Source: Thalassotalea agarivorans
Lineage (GTDB): Bacteria > Pseudomonadota > Gammaproteobacteria > Enterobacterales > Alteromonadaceae
Length of the DNA: 64,000 nucleotides
Assembly: GCF_030295955.1 (NCBI RefSeq)
Contig: NZ_AP027363.1
Location: forward strand, 2,294,001 to 2,358,000
Reading direction: 5' to 3'
Part shown: in pieces, positions 1 through 9,427 of the stretch
Position numbering within the stretch: the stretch's first letter is position 1
Layout of the letters: every line of letters starts with the position of its first letter
Translations under genes and position numbers: made by a program
Notes under the pieces: generated by a model
The model's input: only the letters and a program-made list of their open reading frames with translations
What the model was told of the DNA's origin: nothing
Databases searched by the model: none

Positions 1-955
1 ATTTGATACGCGCGTCACTGCCTTCAGGTGCGACTGTTTTAATGATATCGATATACTCTTCGCGATAGCGCTTAGCTGTTGGGTAAACCCATGTAAACTG
101 ATTTTCAACTTCTTGAGCTGTACGGTATCGGTTTGTTCTACCAGGGTAACCTAACACCATAACGTAGTCGTTTTCTTCTACACCGTTGGCGTTAACTTTT
201 AAGAATGCTTTTGGTTTAAATGGTACATTGTCTTTTGAATAATCCGCTGGCTTACCATCTTTGTTTACGTAAGCGCGATAAAATGCCCAGTCACCTGTAT
301 GTCTTGGCCACATCCAGTTGTCAGTGTCACCACCAAACTTACCAATACTTGACGGCGGCGCATAAACTAAACGTACATCACGAATGGCTAGCTGTTTAAT
401 TAGGAAATACTCCAAACCACCATGGAAACTATATACTTCACAACGATAGTCTTGTGATGTTTCACATGCTGCAACAAGCGCTTTTTCATTAGATTCAATC
501 GCTTTGAAGTACGCTTCACCCTTTACAGATGCAGGAATGTTACCGGTGACTTTATCTGTCACGTTTGTCAATGACTCAGTCACGTATACGCGAGAGCCTG
601 GCGCAGCCTGCACTTCTTCAGCCAAAGATTTTGCTACAAATCCTTGCTCTAGCAAGTTGTTATCTTCAGATGAATTGTATTGGATTGAACCGTAAGCACA
701 GTGATGGTTTGTTACCACTAAGCCTTGTTCTGATAAAAATGAAGCGGTACAGCCACCTAAACTAATAATGGCATTCATTGGGAACTGATCTAGGTTCTGC
801 ATTTGCTTCGGGTCTAACGCTAACCCTGCTTTTTTAAGTTCAGCGCTGATATCTTTTAGTTGATGCGGTTGCCACATACCTTCTGACGCTTGTGACTGTG
901 CAACAAACGCAAACGATATGAAAGACAATGCCTTCAATAGTTTTTTATTAATCAT
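1..955 (-). CDS. S46 family dipeptidyl-peptidase (DPP7/DPP11-like), 3' end outside window
   Basis: About 318 N-terminal residues are present; the gene runs off the left edge. The frame opens at ATG 955 with a typical Sec signal peptide (residues about 1-23, cleavage after a QSQA-like site), so the product is exported to the periplasm or envelope. The S46 signature around the catalytic His is clear: GLVVTNHHCAYG with a Cys in GGC upstream. A second family block has FGGDTDNWMWPRHTGDW, which carries the catalytic Asp region. The catalytic Ser lies beyond the window and cannot be checked. The family removes dipeptides from the N terminus of oligopeptides. The next gene (DUF3299) is also minus strand but 235 bp away, so co-transcription is doubtful. 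DPP7 versus DPP11 specificity needs the missing C-terminal half. Confidence 0.9.
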   Translation of the reverse strand, partial: MINKKLLKALSFISFAFVAQSQASEGMWQPHQLKDISAELKKAGLALDPKQMQNLDQFPMNAIISLGGCTASFLSEQGLVVTNHHCAYGSIQYNSSEDNNLLEQGFVAKSLAEEVQAAPGSRVYVTESLTNVTDKVTGNIPASVKGEAYFKAIESNEKALVAACETSQDYRCEVYSFHGGLEYFLIKQLAIRDVRLVYAPPSSIGKFGGDTDNWMWPRHTGDWAFYRAYVNKDGKPADYSKDNVPFKPKAFLKVNANGVEENDYVMVLGYPGRTNRYRTAQEVENQFTWVYPTAKRYREEYIDIIKTVAPEGSDARIK

Positions 956-1190
956 AATGTTTCCTAAAAGTACGTCCAATGTAATTTAGAATCGTCCTTG
1001 TTGTCAGGGAATGGATATGTTTTGTGATATTATCACACTATCTTTAACTTTATAATCGAGTCACCAAACAATGTTTAGTCAATTGCGATAGAGCGATAAG
1101 TTTTAAAGTTAAGGTGTCGTGTTTTCAAATAAACCAGCTAATACATGACTTTCATTTGAATACGTCTGTATCTTAAACAAAAGGTGAAGG

Positions 1191-1883
1191 TTAAAACAAA
1201 TCACCTACATTGTTGCTATGTTCATTTACCTTTACAGAATCGGCGCTAATGGTATAACTCGTACCTACAGGTTCCGTGCCATCAACCAAGGTAAGGTTGG
1301 TTGTTAAAATTTCTTCTTTTAACTTGCCCTGTACAGTTACAGAAATAAAGGTTGATAACTCGGGGAAACTAATCGGTTGTTTGATTTTTACAAAAACAAT
1401 TTGATTCGGTGGCGGCGTAGGCTGGTGAATACAGGCGCCAACGTATGGTACAAGCAGGAACTCTGACAGCTTCTTTCCTTGCCATTCGATTGGCAACACA
1501 AAACCTTGTATTTCAACGTTTTTATTTACAATAACCGGATTAACCGACATATTTTGCGCTTCCCATTGCGCTATAATTTCCAAGCGTTTCTTTAGCAATC
1601 CGTCGACATCAACGTTTAACGCTTTAAGCGAACTTCTTGCTTGCTCATATTCTTGTTCTTCGCCTGGGGTAACAGGCACGTTAGCATCGCGTTTGTCTTG
1701 ATAAACAACAACGATACTAAGTAGCTCTAGTACGTCCATTTCTAGATCCCAAAAAGGATCATCTATTTGCTCATAGTTGACGTGTTGATTCAGTACCGAA
1801 AAATCAACCGGTTGGTAATCAGTGGCGTTGGTCGCGAAACAAAAGCCTGCAATAAAAACCAACCATAAGCGTTTTAACAACAT
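1191..1883 (-). CDS. DUF3299 periplasmic protein of a putative zinc-responsive ABC operon
   Basis: A 230-residue protein with an N-terminal signal peptide (about residues 1-20). The DUF3299 core is visible: GFVLPIEW, then EFLLVPYVGACIHQPTPPPN and an NQIVFV strand. The conserved Cys and His in GACIH may bind metal, but this is inference. It is the last gene of a three-gene minus-strand operon (ATPase, His-rich FtsX permease, this protein), 12 bp after the permease stop. The combination of MacB-like ATPase, permease and DUF3299 protein resembles the Zur-regulated PA4063-PA4066 cluster of Pseudomonas aeruginosa, recalled from the literature and not checked here. Function: probably a periplasmic accessory protein for metal (zinc) handling. 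Biochemical role unknown. Confidence 0.8.
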   Translation of the reverse strand: MLLKRLWLVFIAGFCFATNATDYQPVDFSVLNQHVNYEQIDDPFWDLEMDVLELLSIVVVYQDKRDANVPVTPGEEQEYEQARSSLKALNVDVDGLLKKRLEIIAQWEAQNMSVNPVIVNKNVEIQGFVLPIEWQGKKLSEFLLVPYVGACIHQPTPPPNQIVFVKIKQPISFPELSTFISVTVQGKLKEEILTTNLTLVDGTEPVGTSYTISADSVKVNEHSNNVGDLF

Positions 1884-1895
1884 AACAATTCCTAA

Positions 1896-3467
1896 CTAAA
1901 CTCGTACTGACATACCATCGGCTAAGGTATAACGATAAATCTGAATACTTGGCCATAAACTGATAACTAATGAACATGCTGCCATAGCCATTACTAGTTG
2001 CAGCTCATAACCACTTAACGGGGTAATACTAATAAATATACCCAAGCTCGACAACAACATAGGTTTAATCAATAACAGTGCGCCATAAAGGGTGGCGATA
2101 CCTAGGCCAATGCCAAGTGCAACGATAACCAGTGCTTCTAACATCATCAAACTAAAAATGTGTGTCGGTCTTGCACCAATGGCTCTTAATATCGCCATTT
2201 CTCTTCGGCGTTGTCCTAAACTAGAGAGCAATATAATCAGCATACTGCTCAGTGCAATCGCAACAACAATCAAAGAGAGCACAAACAATACTTTTTCAAC
2301 CATACTCATCATCGACCATAGTTCTAACAAGGCAACCCCTGGCATCACCGCCATCAACGGTTCGTCGGAAAAATCGTTAATAAATGCCATAACAGACAAG
2401 GCTTGTTGTCGCTGTTGCAAGCCAATATAAAAGCCCGATATCTGCTCCGATGTTAAATGGTTGTGGTGTTCATGCGAATCATGTCCTTCATCGTGAGATT
2501 GGTGATGCTCTTGACTCTCAATGCGCCCTTGATGGCTAAGAGCATGCTCATCGTCATATGCATGATGTTTATGTTCGCTATGTTGGTGATGATCATGGTC
2601 GTGATGACCTTCACTCGTAGCGTGCGGCTCATGGCTATGATCGTGCCCATCATCATGTGCTTGGTGTTTATGCCCGTCATGTTGATGACGATCATGGTCG
2701 TGATGCTCATCACTGTCAGCGTGGACAGTATGTGAATGCTGTTTTACTTGTTCGTTTTGCGACTGCGCTTTCCTAGCTTTGAAATTATCAAGTCTAGATC
2801 TAAACGGATCAGCGCCGCGCTCAAACGCTTTTTGCTGAACATGTAATTTATCTAGGTCAGCTAAATCTGCAAACAAACTTTTATCAATGGGCGTTGACGT
2901 CGGCGCTAGGATGCCAACCACATGAAAGGCGTGTGCATCATGGGTCATATAACTTTGTCCTTCGCCATGACTTAAGGTAATTTTGTTGCCCAATTGATAA
3001 CCTAACTGCCTTGCTACTTCTGCCCCTAATACAACATCTAGTGGCTGTTCAAACCAATGACCTTGAGCGGCGCGTAACGCTTGTCTATTGCCATATTGGT
3101 AATGCAATAAATAGGTTTCGTTAGTACCAACAACTCGATACCCCCTGTGCGAGTCTCCCAAACTATATGGTATCGACCATTTTACTGCTGGTAGTTGACT
3201 GATTTTCTCAAAAGAATCTGTTGATATACCACCTGTTGCCGTGCCCATTTGAAAGACGGACGAAAGCAAGAGATTTACTTGGCTCGTTCTACCGCCAACA
3301 ATCAAATCGACGCCGGAAATTGTCGAGGTGAAACTATCTTTAACTTGGGTTCTGATTTTTTCTACAGATAATAGCAATGCCGTGCTTATAGCGATCGACA
3401 CAATTGCAAGTAGGGTTGCCGACTTTCGATATCTAAAGCTCTTTAGCGTTAACGTTACAACATTCAT
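1896..3467 (-). CDS. FtsX/MacB-type ABC permease with a His-rich periplasmic loop
   Basis: 523 residues. One membrane segment near the N terminus (about residues 15-35) is followed by a MacB-PCD-like periplasmic domain, then three membrane segments in the C-terminal FtsX domain (from about residue 390). The family has the same layout. Between about residues 240 and 345 the loop holds dense His/Asp runs (repeats of HHDHD, HQHDGHKH and HSHEPH type), which look like a zinc or other divalent metal-binding insert. The start ATG overlaps the ATPase stop by 4 bp, so translation is probably coupled. It pairs with the ATPase at 3464-4207. With the upstream Zur-like operator, a role in zinc acquisition or redistribution in the envelope is inferred; LolCDE-like lipoprotein release is the main alternative. 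Confidence 0.85.
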   Translation of the reverse strand: MNVVTLTLKSFRYRKSATLLAIVSIAISTALLLSVEKIRTQVKDSFTSTISGVDLIVGGRTSQVNLLLSSVFQMGTATGGISTDSFEKISQLPAVKWSIPYSLGDSHRGYRVVGTNETYLLHYQYGNRQALRAAQGHWFEQPLDVVLGAEVARQLGYQLGNKITLSHGEGQSYMTHDAHAFHVVGILAPTSTPIDKSLFADLADLDKLHVQQKAFERGADPFRSRLDNFKARKAQSQNEQVKQHSHTVHADSDEHHDHDRHQHDGHKHQAHDDGHDHSHEPHATSEGHHDHDHHQHSEHKHHAYDDEHALSHQGRIESQEHHQSHDEGHDSHEHHNHLTSEQISGFYIGLQQRQQALSVMAFINDFSDEPLMAVMPGVALLELWSMMSMVEKVLFVLSLIVVAIALSSMLIILLSSLGQRRREMAILRAIGARPTHIFSLMMLEALVIVALGIGLGIATLYGALLLIKPMLLSSLGIFISITPLSGYELQLVMAMAACSLVISLWPSIQIYRYTLADGMSVRV

Positions 3468-4207
3468 GATGTGCTTCGCTCAGGCTGTGTTAGTAATAAT
3501 CGACTTTCCTGTTTGTCTTGGTCATGCATCAGTGTCCAAGTGCTATCAAATCGCTCTTTAAGTCGGGTGTCATGGCTGACAAACAATAACGTTGCGTTAC
3601 ACGCTTCAATTTCAGTAAACAATAAATCCAGAAACGATTCGCTCACTTCATGATCGAGCGACGAAGTTGGTTCATCTGCAATAATGATATCTGGTGAACC
3701 TATCAGTGCTCGCGCTGCTGCAATACGTTGTTGTTGGCCAATACTTAATTGCCCAACCGGCTTATTAAGGAGTTGTTGGTTAGATAGCTCAAGCTTGGCT
3801 AGTAGGCGTATGGCTTCTTGCTCAAGTGAGCCTGATTTTGCTATCGCTTTTTGCGCGCGCTGTTTTGAAAATTTACATGCCAGTACAACATTTTCTATTG
3901 CCGTTAGATAAGGCAGTAAATTAAACAACTGAAAAACCACGCCAATGTGATCTGCTCGAAACTGATCTCGTTGACCACCTGATAAACTAGAAAGTTGACT
4001 TCCCAACACTGATAGTTGTCCTGAATGGGTACGATTGACGCCACTAAGCAGACTAAGCAGGGTTGTTTTACCACAACCACTCGCTCCTTGAATAAACACT
4101 TTTTCGCCTTTGGTCACTGTTAAGTGGTCTATCGACAACGTAAAAGACGAAGATTTTGGCCACATAAATACTATGCTTTCAGCCTTAATCACATTGACCT
4201 TGGTCAT
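3464..4207 (-). CDS. ABC transporter ATPase, LolD/MacB type
   Basis: 247 residues, the usual length for a LolD/MacB-type stand-alone ATPase. Visible motifs are Walker A GASGCGKTT (about residues 40-48), the Q-loop near VVFQLFNLLPYL, signature LSIGQQQR, Walker B IIIADEPTSSLDHE and the switch His in FVSHD. It energises the FtsX permease encoded directly downstream (4-bp overlap). The ATG at 4207 has an AAGGG ribosome-binding site 7 bases upstream. It is the first gene of the operon and is preceded by a TATAAT -10 box and a Zur-like palindrome. The substrate is unknown from the ATPase alone. Confidence 0.9.
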   Translation of the reverse strand: MTKVNVIKAESIVFMWPKSSSFTLSIDHLTVTKGEKVFIQGASGCGKTTLLSLLSGVNRTHSGQLSVLGSQLSSLSGGQRDQFRADHIGVVFQLFNLLPYLTAIENVVLACKFSKQRAQKAIAKSGSLEQEAIRLLAKLELSNQQLLNKPVGQLSIGQQQRIAAARALIGSPDIIIADEPTSSLDHEVSESFLDLLFTEIEACNATLLFVSHDTRLKERFDSTWTLMHDQDKQESRLLLTQPERSTS

Positions 4208-4257
4208 ATAATGCCCTTGCGGTTTGCACCTATAGTTTTTAGGTAACAGAAATAACG

Positions 4258-4293
4258 ATTATATCGAGAGAAAGTGTAATGATATAACATATC
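4258..4293 (-). promoter_or_regulatory. Predicted promoter with Zur-like operator for the zinc-type ABC operon
   Basis: On the minus strand a perfect -10 box TATAAT occupies 4263-4258. Just upstream, 4271-4293 holds a palindrome centred on 4282: TGTAATG-A-TATAACA with flanks. From memory of the E. coli Zur consensus (GAAATGTTATA-n-TATAACATTTC) it matches 18 of 23 positions, with 10 of 11 in one arm. The palindrome covers the place where a -35 box should be; no good -35 hexamer is seen, which suits a repressor-controlled promoter. The operon has a His-rich permease and a DUF3299 protein, so zinc control is coherent. Confidence 0.6.
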
Positions 4294-4489
4294 ACAATCA
4301 ATTGATTAAGTGATTTTTGTATCCGAGCCCCCTTTTTGCAATGCCAGATGTCCCAGATAGAATTTATAACAGCGACACGACACACCAGCTCTAAAACTAA
4401 AAATCTTATATTTAGTAAGAGCTGAATACATCCGGGCCGCTGTAGCAATCGTTTTAAATGCGTCATTCAAAACTATGCTATTTCTTTGT

Positions 4490-7400
4490 TTAAGATTTTC
4501 TAGTCGCATTTTGCATTGGCTTTTTAACCAAAGAATAAATCACCGGCAAGACGATAAGGGTCAGTAACACGGCACTTGTCATGCCACCAACTAAAGGTGC
4601 TGCGATTCGGCTCATCACCTCAGAGCCTGTGCCTGTACCATACAAAATTGGCAATAAGCCAAGTATTATCGTTGCTACTGTCATCATCACAGGTCTAACT
4701 CTTAAACCTGCCCCTTCAATTAGCGCCTGCCGGTATGCTTGCTGCGTGATAGGTTCATTGTTCTCTTCAGCTTTTTCTTTGAGTTGCGCTAAGGCTTGAT
4801 TAAGGTATACAAGCATGAGCACCCCTATTTCTACTGCAACGCCAGCAAGGGCGATAAAGCCAACACCAACAGCGACAGAGAAGTTAAAGCCTTCCAAGTA
4901 CATCAACCAAAGACCGCCAATCATAGCCATAGGTAAGGTAACAATTATAATCGCTACTTCACTCAACGAACGGAAGTTTAAATAAAGTAGGATCACGATG
5001 ATCGCAAGCGTTAGCGGCAACACATAAGAAAGCTTTTCTTTAGCGCGTTCCATGTATTCATATTGTCCCGCCCAAGTAATTGAATAGCCTGCAGGTAGCG
5101 CAAGGTTGTTTGCCAAATACGCTTTAGCGTTTTCTACATAGCTACCAACATCCACACCGTCAATATCGATAAATGTCCAACCGTTGATACGTGCATTTTC
5201 ACTTTTGATGCCAGGCGGTCCGTTTTCAACGCGTATGTCTGCTACATCACCTAATGCAATACGCTGACCGTTCGGCGTAACAACGGGCAGCCTAGCAAGC
5301 TGTTCAGGAGAGTCACGATAGTCCTGAGGATAACGCAAATTAACAGGGTACCTTTCTTGCCCTTCAACTGTTTGTGTCACATTCATGCCACCGATGGCAG
5401 TAGACACCACTTGTTGAACGTCTTCGATATTAAGGCCAAAACGACTCGCTTTGTCGCGCGATATATCCACCTTTATATAACGACCTCCCGCTACGCGCTC
5501 CGAATAAACTGACGCTGTACCGGCAACTTGTGGCAGCAACTGTTCAATTTGTTGGCCAATGGTTTGAATAGTATCCAAATCAGGGCCTGCTACCTTAATT
5601 CCTACCGGCGTTTTAATACCTGTTGCTAACATGTCGATACGCGTTTTAATGGGCATTACCCAGGCATTGGTTAACCCTGGAAACTTCACTAAACTATCTA
5701 GTTCAGCTTTTAAAGATTCCGTGGTTACACCTTCTCGCCACTCTTCTCGAGGCTTAAGTTGTATAAAGGTTTCTATCATGGTCAAAGGCGCTGGATCCGT
5801 TGCTGTTTCGGCTCGCCCGACTTTACCAAAGACATTGTCAACTTCCGGCACCGTACGAATAAGCTTGTCGGTTTGTTGCAATAACTCTCTTGCCTTACCT
5901 ATTGAAATGCCAGGATAGGTTGTTGGCATATACATCAGATCGCCTTCATCCAATGGAGGAATAAACTCACTCCCAATTTTGTTTACCGGATAAAAGCCGA
6001 CAAGGGTAACGAGCAAAGCAGCCACCAGAGTTGACTTGGGGAATTTCATCACCGCTGTAAGCACAGGCATGTACAGTGAAATAAGCAGGCGATTTAACGG
6101 GTTTTTCTTTTCAGATATGACCTTCCCGCGAATAAAGTAGCCCATTAACACGGGTACTAAAGTGATTGCTAAACCTGCCGATGCCGCCATTGCATAAGTT
6201 TTGGTATAAGCCAGAGGAGAAAACATTCTTCCTTCTTGCGCTTCCAATATAAACACAGGCATGAATGACACCGTGATAATAAGCAAACTAAAGAACAAAG
6301 CAGGGCCAACTTCACTTGCCGCCCGCGCCACTATTTGCCAGCGGTTGTCATCGGTCAGCGGTATTCCTTTTTTGTTAAGAGCTTCCATGTGCTTGTGCAT
6401 ATTTTCTATCATCACAATAGCGCCGTCTGTCATGGCTCCTATCGCTATCGCGATCCCACCAAGCGACATAATGTTGGCATTGATTCCCTGCAAATGCATG
6501 ATAATAAATGCCACTAAAATACCTAAAGGTAGGGTGACAACTGCGACAATGGACGAGCGAAGATGAAACAGAAACGCCACGCAAACAATGGCCACGATGG
6601 CGAGCTCTTCAAGCAATTTACTCCAGAGATTATCAACCGCCCTTTCAATCAATTTCGACCTATCGTAAACAGGCACAACCTCAACACCCTCAGGTAAAGA
6701 CGATTTAAGCGTTTCAAGCTTTTCTTTTACGCCGTTTATGGTTTGCTGCGCATTTTCGCCAAAGCGCATCACCACAACACCGCCCACGACTTCGCCTTCA
6801 CCATTTAACTCGGCAATGCCACGGCGCATTTGCGGTCCTAAGTTAACGTTGGCAACGTCGCCAATACGAAGTGGCGTGCCTTGCTCATTGATGCCTAGCG
6901 GTATTTTTTCTATGTCTTGCACGGATTGTATGTAACCCGTCGCGGTTACCATGTACTCGGCTTCTGCCATTTCGACAACAGATGCGCCAGTTTCTTGGTT
7001 ACCGCGTTTAAGCGCCATTTGAATATGACTTAACGGCACGTTGTAGGCTCTTAGCTTGTCAGGGTCGACTTGCACTTGATATTGCTTCACCATACCGCCT
7101 ACGGCAGCAACTTCAGATACGCCAGGTACAGTTTGCAGTTCATACTTTAAAAACCAATCTTGAATACTTCTTAACTGACTTAAATCGTGATGACCCGTTT
7201 TATCGGTTAACGCATAGATGTATACCCAACCCACGCCTGTCGCATCTGGTCCTAATTGCGGTTTAGCAGTATCTGGCAAACTAGAGGCAACTTGGCTTAA
7301 GTATTCAAGCACTCGGCTTCTCGCCCAATACAGGTCGGTGTCATCGTCAAAAATGATATACACGTACGAGTCACCAAAAAATGAGTAACCTCGCACTGTT

Positions 7401-7639
7401 TGAGCCCCTGGCACAGACAACATGGCTGTTGTAAGTGGAAAGGTGACTTGATCTTGCACAACTTGTGGCGCCTGCCCTGGGTAGCTGGTTTTGATAATCA
7501 CCTGCACATCTGATAAATCAGGTATGGCATCTACAGGGGTATTCTTTAACGAGTAGAGCCCGCCAAAAGCTATGATTAACGTGATCAATACCACGAAAAA
7601 ACGATTGCCTACAGACCACCTAATTATTGATTCAATCAT
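4490..7639 (-). CDS. cusA: CusA-type heavy-metal efflux RND permease (chromosomal copy)
   Basis: 1049 residues, normal HME-RND length. It is the proton-driven inner-membrane pump of a tripartite Cu(I)/Ag(I) efflux complex. The N terminus has the RND first helix and TPVDAIPDLSDVQVI. Family blocks include the Met-bearing EGDLMYMP and RIDMLATGIK of the periplasmic metal path, GGRYIKVDISRDKASR, and transmembrane segments with ATLP and GVAVEIGV blocks. It is the last gene of the operon CopL-like - cusC - cusB - cusA, 18 bp after cusB. Over the first 220 residues it differs from the transposon-borne copy (26182-30045) at only about five positions, but it lacks that copy's C-terminal PepSY domain and ends normally about ten residues after the last helix. 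Confidence 0.95.
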   Translation of the reverse strand: MIESIIRWSVGNRFFVVLITLIIAFGGLYSLKNTPVDAIPDLSDVQVIIKTSYPGQAPQVVQDQVTFPLTTAMLSVPGAQTVRGYSFFGDSYVYIIFDDDTDLYWARSRVLEYLSQVASSLPDTAKPQLGPDATGVGWVYIYALTDKTGHHDLSQLRSIQDWFLKYELQTVPGVSEVAAVGGMVKQYQVQVDPDKLRAYNVPLSHIQMALKRGNQETGASVVEMAEAEYMVTATGYIQSVQDIEKIPLGINEQGTPLRIGDVANVNLGPQMRRGIAELNGEGEVVGGVVVMRFGENAQQTINGVKEKLETLKSSLPEGVEVVPVYDRSKLIERAVDNLWSKLLEELAIVAIVCVAFLFHLRSSIVAVVTLPLGILVAFIIMHLQGINANIMSLGGIAIAIGAMTDGAIVMIENMHKHMEALNKKGIPLTDDNRWQIVARAASEVGPALFFSLLIITVSFMPVFILEAQEGRMFSPLAYTKTYAMAASAGLAITLVPVLMGYFIRGKVISEKKNPLNRLLISLYMPVLTAVMKFPKSTLVAALLVTLVGFYPVNKIGSEFIPPLDEGDLMYMPTTYPGISIGKARELLQQTDKLIRTVPEVDNVFGKVGRAETATDPAPLTMIETFIQLKPREEWREGVTTESLKAELDSLVKFPGLTNAWVMPIKTRIDMLATGIKTPVGIKVAGPDLDTIQTIGQQIEQLLPQVAGTASVYSERVAGGRYIKVDISRDKASRFGLNIEDVQQVVSTAIGGMNVTQTVEGQERYPVNLRYPQDYRDSPEQLARLPVVTPNGQRIALGDVADIRVENGPPGIKSENARINGWTFIDIDGVDVGSYVENAKAYLANNLALPAGYSITWAGQYEYMERAKEKLSYVLPLTLAIIVILLYLNFRSLSEVAIIIVTLPMAMIGGLWLMYLEGFNFSVAVGVGFIALAGVAVEIGVLMLVYLNQALAQLKEKAEENNEPITQQAYRQALIEGAGLRVRPVMMTVATIILGLLPILYGTGTGSEVMSRIAAPLVGGMTSAVLLTLIVLPVIYSLVKKPMQNATRKS

Positions 7640-7657
7640 AATAAAGTTTCCTATCAG

Positions 7658-9427
7658 CTATCCGTGATTACTGTGATCTACGCTATGGCTTTCAAAAGCG
7701 TCATCGCCCATGTCTTTTGAGCCTAAAGCGATATCAGTGATAATAAAGTCGTCACGAATTTCAAATGTGAAGATGATCTGATCACCAATATTGAAACCTG
7801 ATATATCGAGCTCGTCTGCCACCACAAAGTCCATTGTTGCCGCCGCTCGATTCCATTTTTCAATAGGGCCTCGGCTAATATTCATGGTGCGTGTCGCAAG
7901 TTTAATCGCATTAATCGTGCCTGTTACCGTGGCGGAGGATATCGCTTCGCTGCCATCTTGAGGCTCTGACATAATATGGATACCTGTAACTTCATAGCCT
8001 CCAACGTCTGTTTTAGACACTTCAAAATGCAGTGTTTGCCCTGCTTTTAACTCGTTAATATCAACGCTGCCTGCCACATTAAAATCCATGGTCATTTCTG
8101 GCCAGTCCCACTCATCACTTGGACCATGGGAAATGTTTGCCATCTTCTGCTCTGCCATAACACGATTAACTTTGCCCTCCATCCATACTGACTGAGGCAC
8201 GTTTTCGTATGTCATCCGCTTAAAGTCAGATGTTTTACTCGATTCTGAGTCAATTAAAAACTGAGCAGAGGTTACAATGACGTCATCTTCATTTAACCCT
8301 TCAATGATCTCGATGTTGTCCTGATCGACACGGCCAACAGCCACTGCAATCGATTTAAACTCACCATTACCAAGCGCTAATACCACGCGATCTTGTTTTC
8401 CGGTGCGAATAACCGCTTCTTTAGGTACCAGTAGCGCGTTGTCACCTTGATTGGCATGAATCGAAATTTGGGCAAACATATTAGGTTTTAACTGATAATT
8501 TGGATTCTCAAACTTTAACCGTACGCGCAGAGTTCGGGTTTTGTTATTCAGCGTTGGGTAAACATAATCAACTACGCCAGCCCAGCGTTTACCTGGTAAA
8601 TAATCTAGCGTCATTGATACGGGAAGCCCTTTGCTAATAAGCGCTGCATCACGCTCAAATACTTCTGCTTCAACCCAAACTTGTTCCAACTTACCGATAC
8701 TCATTAAGGTATTGCCCGGTTTCACAAAGAAGCCTTCACGAATTTTTAACCCATCAACTACACCGGATTGCGGCGAGTAAAAGGTGATGCTTTGCTTCAC
8801 TTTTTTGGTTCTTGCAAGTTGATCAATAAACGTAGGCGAAAGTTGAAGCGCCTTTAAGCGGTTTTTAGCTGCTGATATCAAGGATTTGTTGTTGCGATTC
8901 AGCGCAATCAGCAGCTCTTCCTGCGCATTAACTAGTTGCGGTGAATAGAGTGTATAAAGCGGTTGTCCTTTTTCTACTGGGTTTCCCGCCGCCTTTACGA
9001 ATAGTTTTTCTATCCAACCATCTACGCGAGGGTGAATATGAACAAGCTGATCTTCGTCATACTGCACATAACCCACGGTCGTCACTTCAGACAGCATTGG
9101 TTTTAATGCAACTTTTGATGTTCTTACACCTAGGTTATTAATAACTTGCGGCGATATTTTTATCGTGCCCGGGCTGTCTGCCGAGCTATCTTCTTGATAA
9201 ACGGGCACCAGATCCATTCCCATCGGTGACTTGCCTGGTTTGTCTCTGCGATAATTCGAATCCATAGGTGCTACCCAATAGAGCGGCTTACTCTCTCCAT
9301 CAGATTCATCTTGGTTGTCAGACAATGTCGACGCTTGATACATACTCAGTGCGCCAGCACCTATCATTGCACCTATTATGGCTACGATTACTAATTTAAT
9401 GAATGCTATGTTGTTTTTATTTGACAT
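7658..9427 (-). CDS. cusB: CusB-type efflux adaptor with two C-terminal CusF-like domains
   Basis: 589 residues, well above the roughly 400 of E. coli CusB. An N-terminal membrane anchor (about residues 8-28) is followed by a heavy-metal-binding-domain relic (YWVAPMDSNYRRD, then GKSPMGMDLVPVY) that keeps Met residues but lacks the usual Cys pair. The barrel-sandwich/hairpin adaptor core follows. The C terminus carries two CusF-like domains. The first (about residues 425-490) keeps the ligand set: HGP, then WDWPEMTMDF. The second (about 505-570) has RGP and WNRAAATMDF, losing the His, the key Trp and one Met. It links CusA to the outer-membrane channel and delivers Cu(I). cusC and cusB overlap by 1 bp. 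Confidence 0.93.
   Translation of the reverse strand: MSNKNNIAFIKLVIVAIIGAMIGAGALSMYQASTLSDNQDESDGESKPLYWVAPMDSNYRRDKPGKSPMGMDLVPVYQEDSSADSPGTIKISPQVINNLGVRTSKVALKPMLSEVTTVGYVQYDEDQLVHIHPRVDGWIEKLFVKAAGNPVEKGQPLYTLYSPQLVNAQEELLIALNRNNKSLISAAKNRLKALQLSPTFIDQLARTKKVKQSITFYSPQSGVVDGLKIREGFFVKPGNTLMSIGKLEQVWVEAEVFERDAALISKGLPVSMTLDYLPGKRWAGVVDYVYPTLNNKTRTLRVRLKFENPNYQLKPNMFAQISIHANQGDNALLVPKEAVIRTGKQDRVVLALGNGEFKSIAVAVGRVDQDNIEIIEGLNEDDVIVTSAQFLIDSESSKTSDFKRMTYENVPQSVWMEGKVNRVMAEQKMANISHGPSDEWDWPEMTMDFNVAGSVDINELKAGQTLHFEVSKTDVGGYEVTGIHIMSEPQDGSEAISSATVTGTINAIKLATRTMNISRGPIEKWNRAAATMDFVVADELDISGFNIGDQIIFTFEIRDDFIITDIALGSKDMGDDAFESHSVDHSNHG

Noticed and set aside
2453-2735. Open frames opposite and out of phase with the His-rich loop
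   Set aside because: They arise from the biased CAT/CAC codons of the real permease gene and encode low-complexity Met/Ile text.
4239-4509. Short leftward frames between cusA and the ABC operon
   Set aside because: No ribosome-binding site or family likeness, and they overlap the Zur-like promoter.
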